Made by a program: the position numbers and the translations under genes | Assembly: GCA_963970005.1 (NCBI GenBank) | Contig: CAXAMN010018668.1 | Coordinates: 162,774-226,773, forward strand | DNA length: 64,000 nucleotides | Source: Durusdinium trenchii | Taxonomy: Eukaryota > Sar > Dinophyceae > Suessiales > Symbiodiniaceae | Direction: 5' to 3' | Shown here: positions 61,140 to 64,000 of the stretch, piece after piece | Layout of the letters: every line of letters begins with the position of its first letter | Numbering within the stretch: the first letter of the stretch is position 1 | Notes under the pieces: generated by a model | The model's database searches: none | What the model was told of the DNA's origin: nothing | What the model saw: only the letters and a program-made list of their open reading frames with translations

Positions 61140-62865
61140 CTCTCGTTGCAAGCCCCTTGACACATCATGCTCCTGCGAGGCAACTGGGGTCCAAATAACA
61201 CAACAAACAAAGCTGATTTGAGCTCTCTTGTTTCTCTTGTTCCGGCATTGTCCCGCTCTGAAGCTATAGTTTCGGTGGTAACCATTGGTCACAAGAATCC
61301 AGTACATACACCTTTGAGTGACAAAAAGGAAGGGGTCGGGGCACAAATGGAAACACGACGTTTCTTGTGGGACTCCTTTGGTCTCTCAAGGTAAGGATAG
61401 CGATGGTTTGTGTTTGACTCTGGTTAGCCAGGTACAGCCATCAGAACTATCTTTCGATTGCGGGAACTAGGAGCAAGAACCCTACTAGGTGGAGGCCATC
61501 GCTATTCGGTGGAGGCCATCACTACTAGTAGCAAATAGCTATAGAAGACCTTCGGCTCCAAACAAAGCGATTACAGCAAACTCAGTGGGTGGTTCTACTG
61601 TACTGCAAAAGGAGCCTGGCAACTGTCAATCGGCTTCTTGGCAGAAAAAATCATTTAACATAAATAACATGTTAATGCGTTTGATGACAGGAGGACAACT
61701 ATGGCTAAAAGGACTGGATTTGACCTTCAAAAAAAGCTGGTTGCATCCATGGATTGATTATATAACTGATTTTAAGTGGGACGTGCCGGCCAACACAGCG
61801 CAAGGCTGATCCTGTTGCTCTCGTCCATCTCAACCTTAGAAAAAGCACATCAAATCAGAATCTTGGCACTCTTGGAAGACTTTTCTGCGCGCTCAGCGCT
61901 CAGCACGCTACCAAGTCAACTGAAAGCCAGGACAAGCACCATGCATGCATGGAGTAAGCAGCTTACCATTGGGAGGATGGCGCTGCCCTAGACTGGTCAA
62001 TTCAGATTCTCTTGCCTCTTGGAACCAGCTGCCAACATTAACCTAAGATCAGCTGGAATGCCTACGACTTGAAGACACTTGAGGCTGCATGACAACTGAA
62101 TCGGCACAGTTCAACCATGGTACCTCGTCGAAGCCATACTTCAAGTCAAGTGCTCTTCTTCGGTTGCACAAACCAAAAAGCACCCCATTCAGCCCGCCCT
62201 TCCTGCATCAGGCTCACCCATCTTTTTGCCATGGCTGACAATTCCTGCTTATGCAGTGCCCAAAAACGTATCTTTCCTGGCAAGAACTGAATGACAGCCT
62301 GTCAGGTTTGAATCACCATTCTCATAGAGCGCCACAAGGGGCACAAAATCAAGAGAACACACCAGCTGCAGCAGCCAGCTGCATGTAAAAATTGAAGCAA
62401 ACAATGTTAGACTTGCTTCTCAATCTGGCACCGGTTCAACCAGAACTCAGAGGACAATGCTTTGCCTGGGCTGCGTGCTTGGAACTCCCATCCTTTGAAA
62501 CCCCGTAGCAATGAACCCTGAAGGTGCTAGATAGTGATAGTGATTGATAGTGCTGCTGACCCCGGCAAGTTGATTGCTAGGACCACGTTTCGCTGACTTA
62601 CACTCTTACGCTTTAATTACTGTAACTTGCATTCAAATTGAATTGCCAACGCTTTCTATATATGCGGTGAATCTCGCTTACATGCCGTCTTGATGGGACA
62701 AGCTTAGGTCAACGTTCGCACGCAGCTAGCGAACATGACCTGGCGGGACTCATGGGACCTCCCAAAGCGGGACGCACGGGACTGAGGGGATCTTTGGATG
62801 TTGAGTTCTGACGTCTAAATGTTGATCTTTGGAACTCGACCTTCCGAAGCCTTTGGCCATGTTTT
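61140..62865. other. Mixed R1/R2 repeats at 61,465-61,545; no supported gene
   Basis: GGAACTAGGAGCAAGAACCC (R1) runs into two R2 units in reverse orientation (GGTGGAGGCCATCGCTATTC) and a CTACTAGTAGCAA tail. This is the only place where the two families are fused. The remainder shows nothing I can support. Confidence 0.5.
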
Positions 62866-62868
62866 TGG

Positions 62869-63002
62869 TCACAAGATTGGTGGCAAGCCACGCAACAGCA
62901 TCTTGAAACGTGAACCCAAACACTCGTTTTGCTGCAATATTCCATCACCTGAAGCAATCAAGTCTCGGTCCAGCTGGTCAGTAGGTTCGGATCCAATTTC
63001 CT
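62869..63002 (-). CDS. Terminal exon of gene N, unknown protein
   Basis: Forty-three codons and a TGA, entered with two bases of a codon after TGACCTTTTGGAG. It reads IGSEPTDQLDRDLIASGDG and LQQNECLGSRFKMLLRGLPP. Upstream on the same strand, 63304-63035 has a basic frame (RRNFGGKQLSRVQAHVQHE), which may be another exon. Unrecognised. Confidence 0.45.
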
Positions 63003-63009
63003 CTCCAAA

Positions 63010-63900
63010 AGGTCACACAACCTCCAAAAATGAGTCACCGAACATCACAAAAAAACTCCAGTGAGACCTTTTGTCGATTCAGGAGTGCGGTTGAGGAGCA
63101 CGAATGGAAAGCTGCGTGATGGCTTCTCCTGATGAAAGCTGCCATAGACTTGCGGAAGTGTTCCAAATCACGCTCGTGTTGAACATGCGCTTGAACTCGA
63201 GACAACTGTTTTCCTCCAAAGTTTCTCCGACACAAAGGATCTGGCAGGAAAGAGAACTCTATTTGCAATATTATATAATACAGTCCTAGGTTCCATATCA
63301 ACATATGAAACCCAGGCCCGGAGTCTCTAATGCAACATTAACTATATGGCGACGAAAAAAACAAAACAGGGAATAAGCCGCTGCCCTAACAGCAGCGGTG
63401 TATCCCATCAGGTGCATTGTCGCATTCAAGAAGCGACAGTGTTGGCACCCGGCGAGGTCGCCACTTTCCGGGTTCCAAACTTGAACGAGAAAGAGATCTG
63501 TCTTTAGACTCCTCTGTCCTATTGGACACAAGAACTGGACAAGTGTGTGGCCAAAGAAATTCTGGGAGCCGTTAAGTCATGAAATGCAAATGAAAACATG
63601 TGGGGGTTGTTCAAAAGTCCTTTCATTTTTTTCCAGGCCTTTCGCAGGACCTTCGCGAAGCTTACGCAAGCTTTCGCGCGTGGGGTTTTACCACTGTCGG
63701 CGAAAATGGTTTTTCGTTGGGCTAGAGGCTTTCAAGGATTCATGCAGTTGCCCTGGCACGTCTTGTGTCCTCTGACCACTGACACATTGATTGCTGAGGA
63801 ACAGGAAGCCAGCCAACCAAGCAGTTCTCATGTTGGTGTGTTTTTGGTTGGGCGCAACCCTCCATGAACAAGAGAGGGCTCAGTCAGGCCAGTTTGCTCA
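63010..63900. other. No confident gene
   Basis: CTTTCGCAGGACCTTCGCGAAGC-like inverted CG-rich stretch at 63,641-63,680. Otherwise only the weak minus frame noted with gene N. Confidence 0.3.
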
Positions 63901-63904
63901 GACT

Positions 63905-64000
63905 TCCAACTTGCTTTTTCCCGGGCCGGGAAAAAGCAAAATGGTTCAGAGTTCCAATTTGCTTTTTCCGGGGCCGGGAAAAAGCAAAATGGTTCAGACT
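63905..64000. repeat. 48-bp tandem repeat carrying a hairpin
   Basis: Two units, 48 bp apart, each with GCTTTTTCCCGG facing CCGGGAAAAAGC and then AAAATGGTTCAGA. The array runs off the window end. Confidence 0.9.

Overview
The window is nuclear DNA of a eukaryote, most likely a dinoflagellate and by inference one of the Suessiales (Symbiodinium/Polarella type). The signs are scattered short exons, GT-AG introns mixed with GC-AG introns, nearly all supported genes on one strand, dense dispersed repeats, Ty1/copia and reverse-transcriptase remnants, and no operons, ribosome binding sites or bacterial gene layout. No tRNA, rRNA, CRISPR or origin is supported. The lineage is inference from style. 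No marker gene fixes the species.

Long ATG-to-stop frames are a poor guide here. I rebuilt several genes by requiring splice sites and matching reading phase across exons. All convincing models lie on the minus strand: 4.2-0.5, 6.3-4.6, 9.5-8.3, 14.6-13.9, 16.1-15.7, about 20.6-19.6, 33.6-22.5, 39.5-38.8, 40.9-40.7, 48.3-48.05, 49.7-48.9, 51.7-51.4, 57.8-57.3, 58.7-58.4, 59.7-59.2 and 63.0-62.9 kb. Most encoded proteins are not recognisable by eye. One exon carries a Kelch-like motif.

The most striking object is a 7.8 kb unit at 25,259-33,089. It is bounded by roughly 30-bp inverted repeats and almost completely fills one intron of the gene at 22.5-33.6 kb. It contains two arrays of a 63-bp unit with a 14-bp stem, an internal duplication, an array of long GC-rich hairpins, an ankyrin-repeat ORF, a helical ORF broken by single-base shifts, and 14 perfect copies of the palindrome GGCTGNCAGCC (one other in the rest of the window). 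No known transposase is visible.

Other mobile DNA: a 2.8 kb copia-type LTR element with 150-bp LTRs, primer-binding site, polypurine tract and 5-bp target duplication (42,033-44,855) but a mostly deleted pol; a frameshifted reverse-transcriptase ORF (36.3-34.8 kb); and a nested inverted-repeat (MITE-like) element (14,667-15,329). Three dispersed families recur: R1 (core CTACTAGGAGCAAG), R2 (21-bp TAGCGATGGCCTCCAACC units) and R3 (a stem-loop element). Tandem-repeat blocks lie at 7.1-7.6, 10-13.4, 16.5-19.0, 36.5-36.8 and 63.9-64 kb. All four runs of N fall inside tandem repeats.
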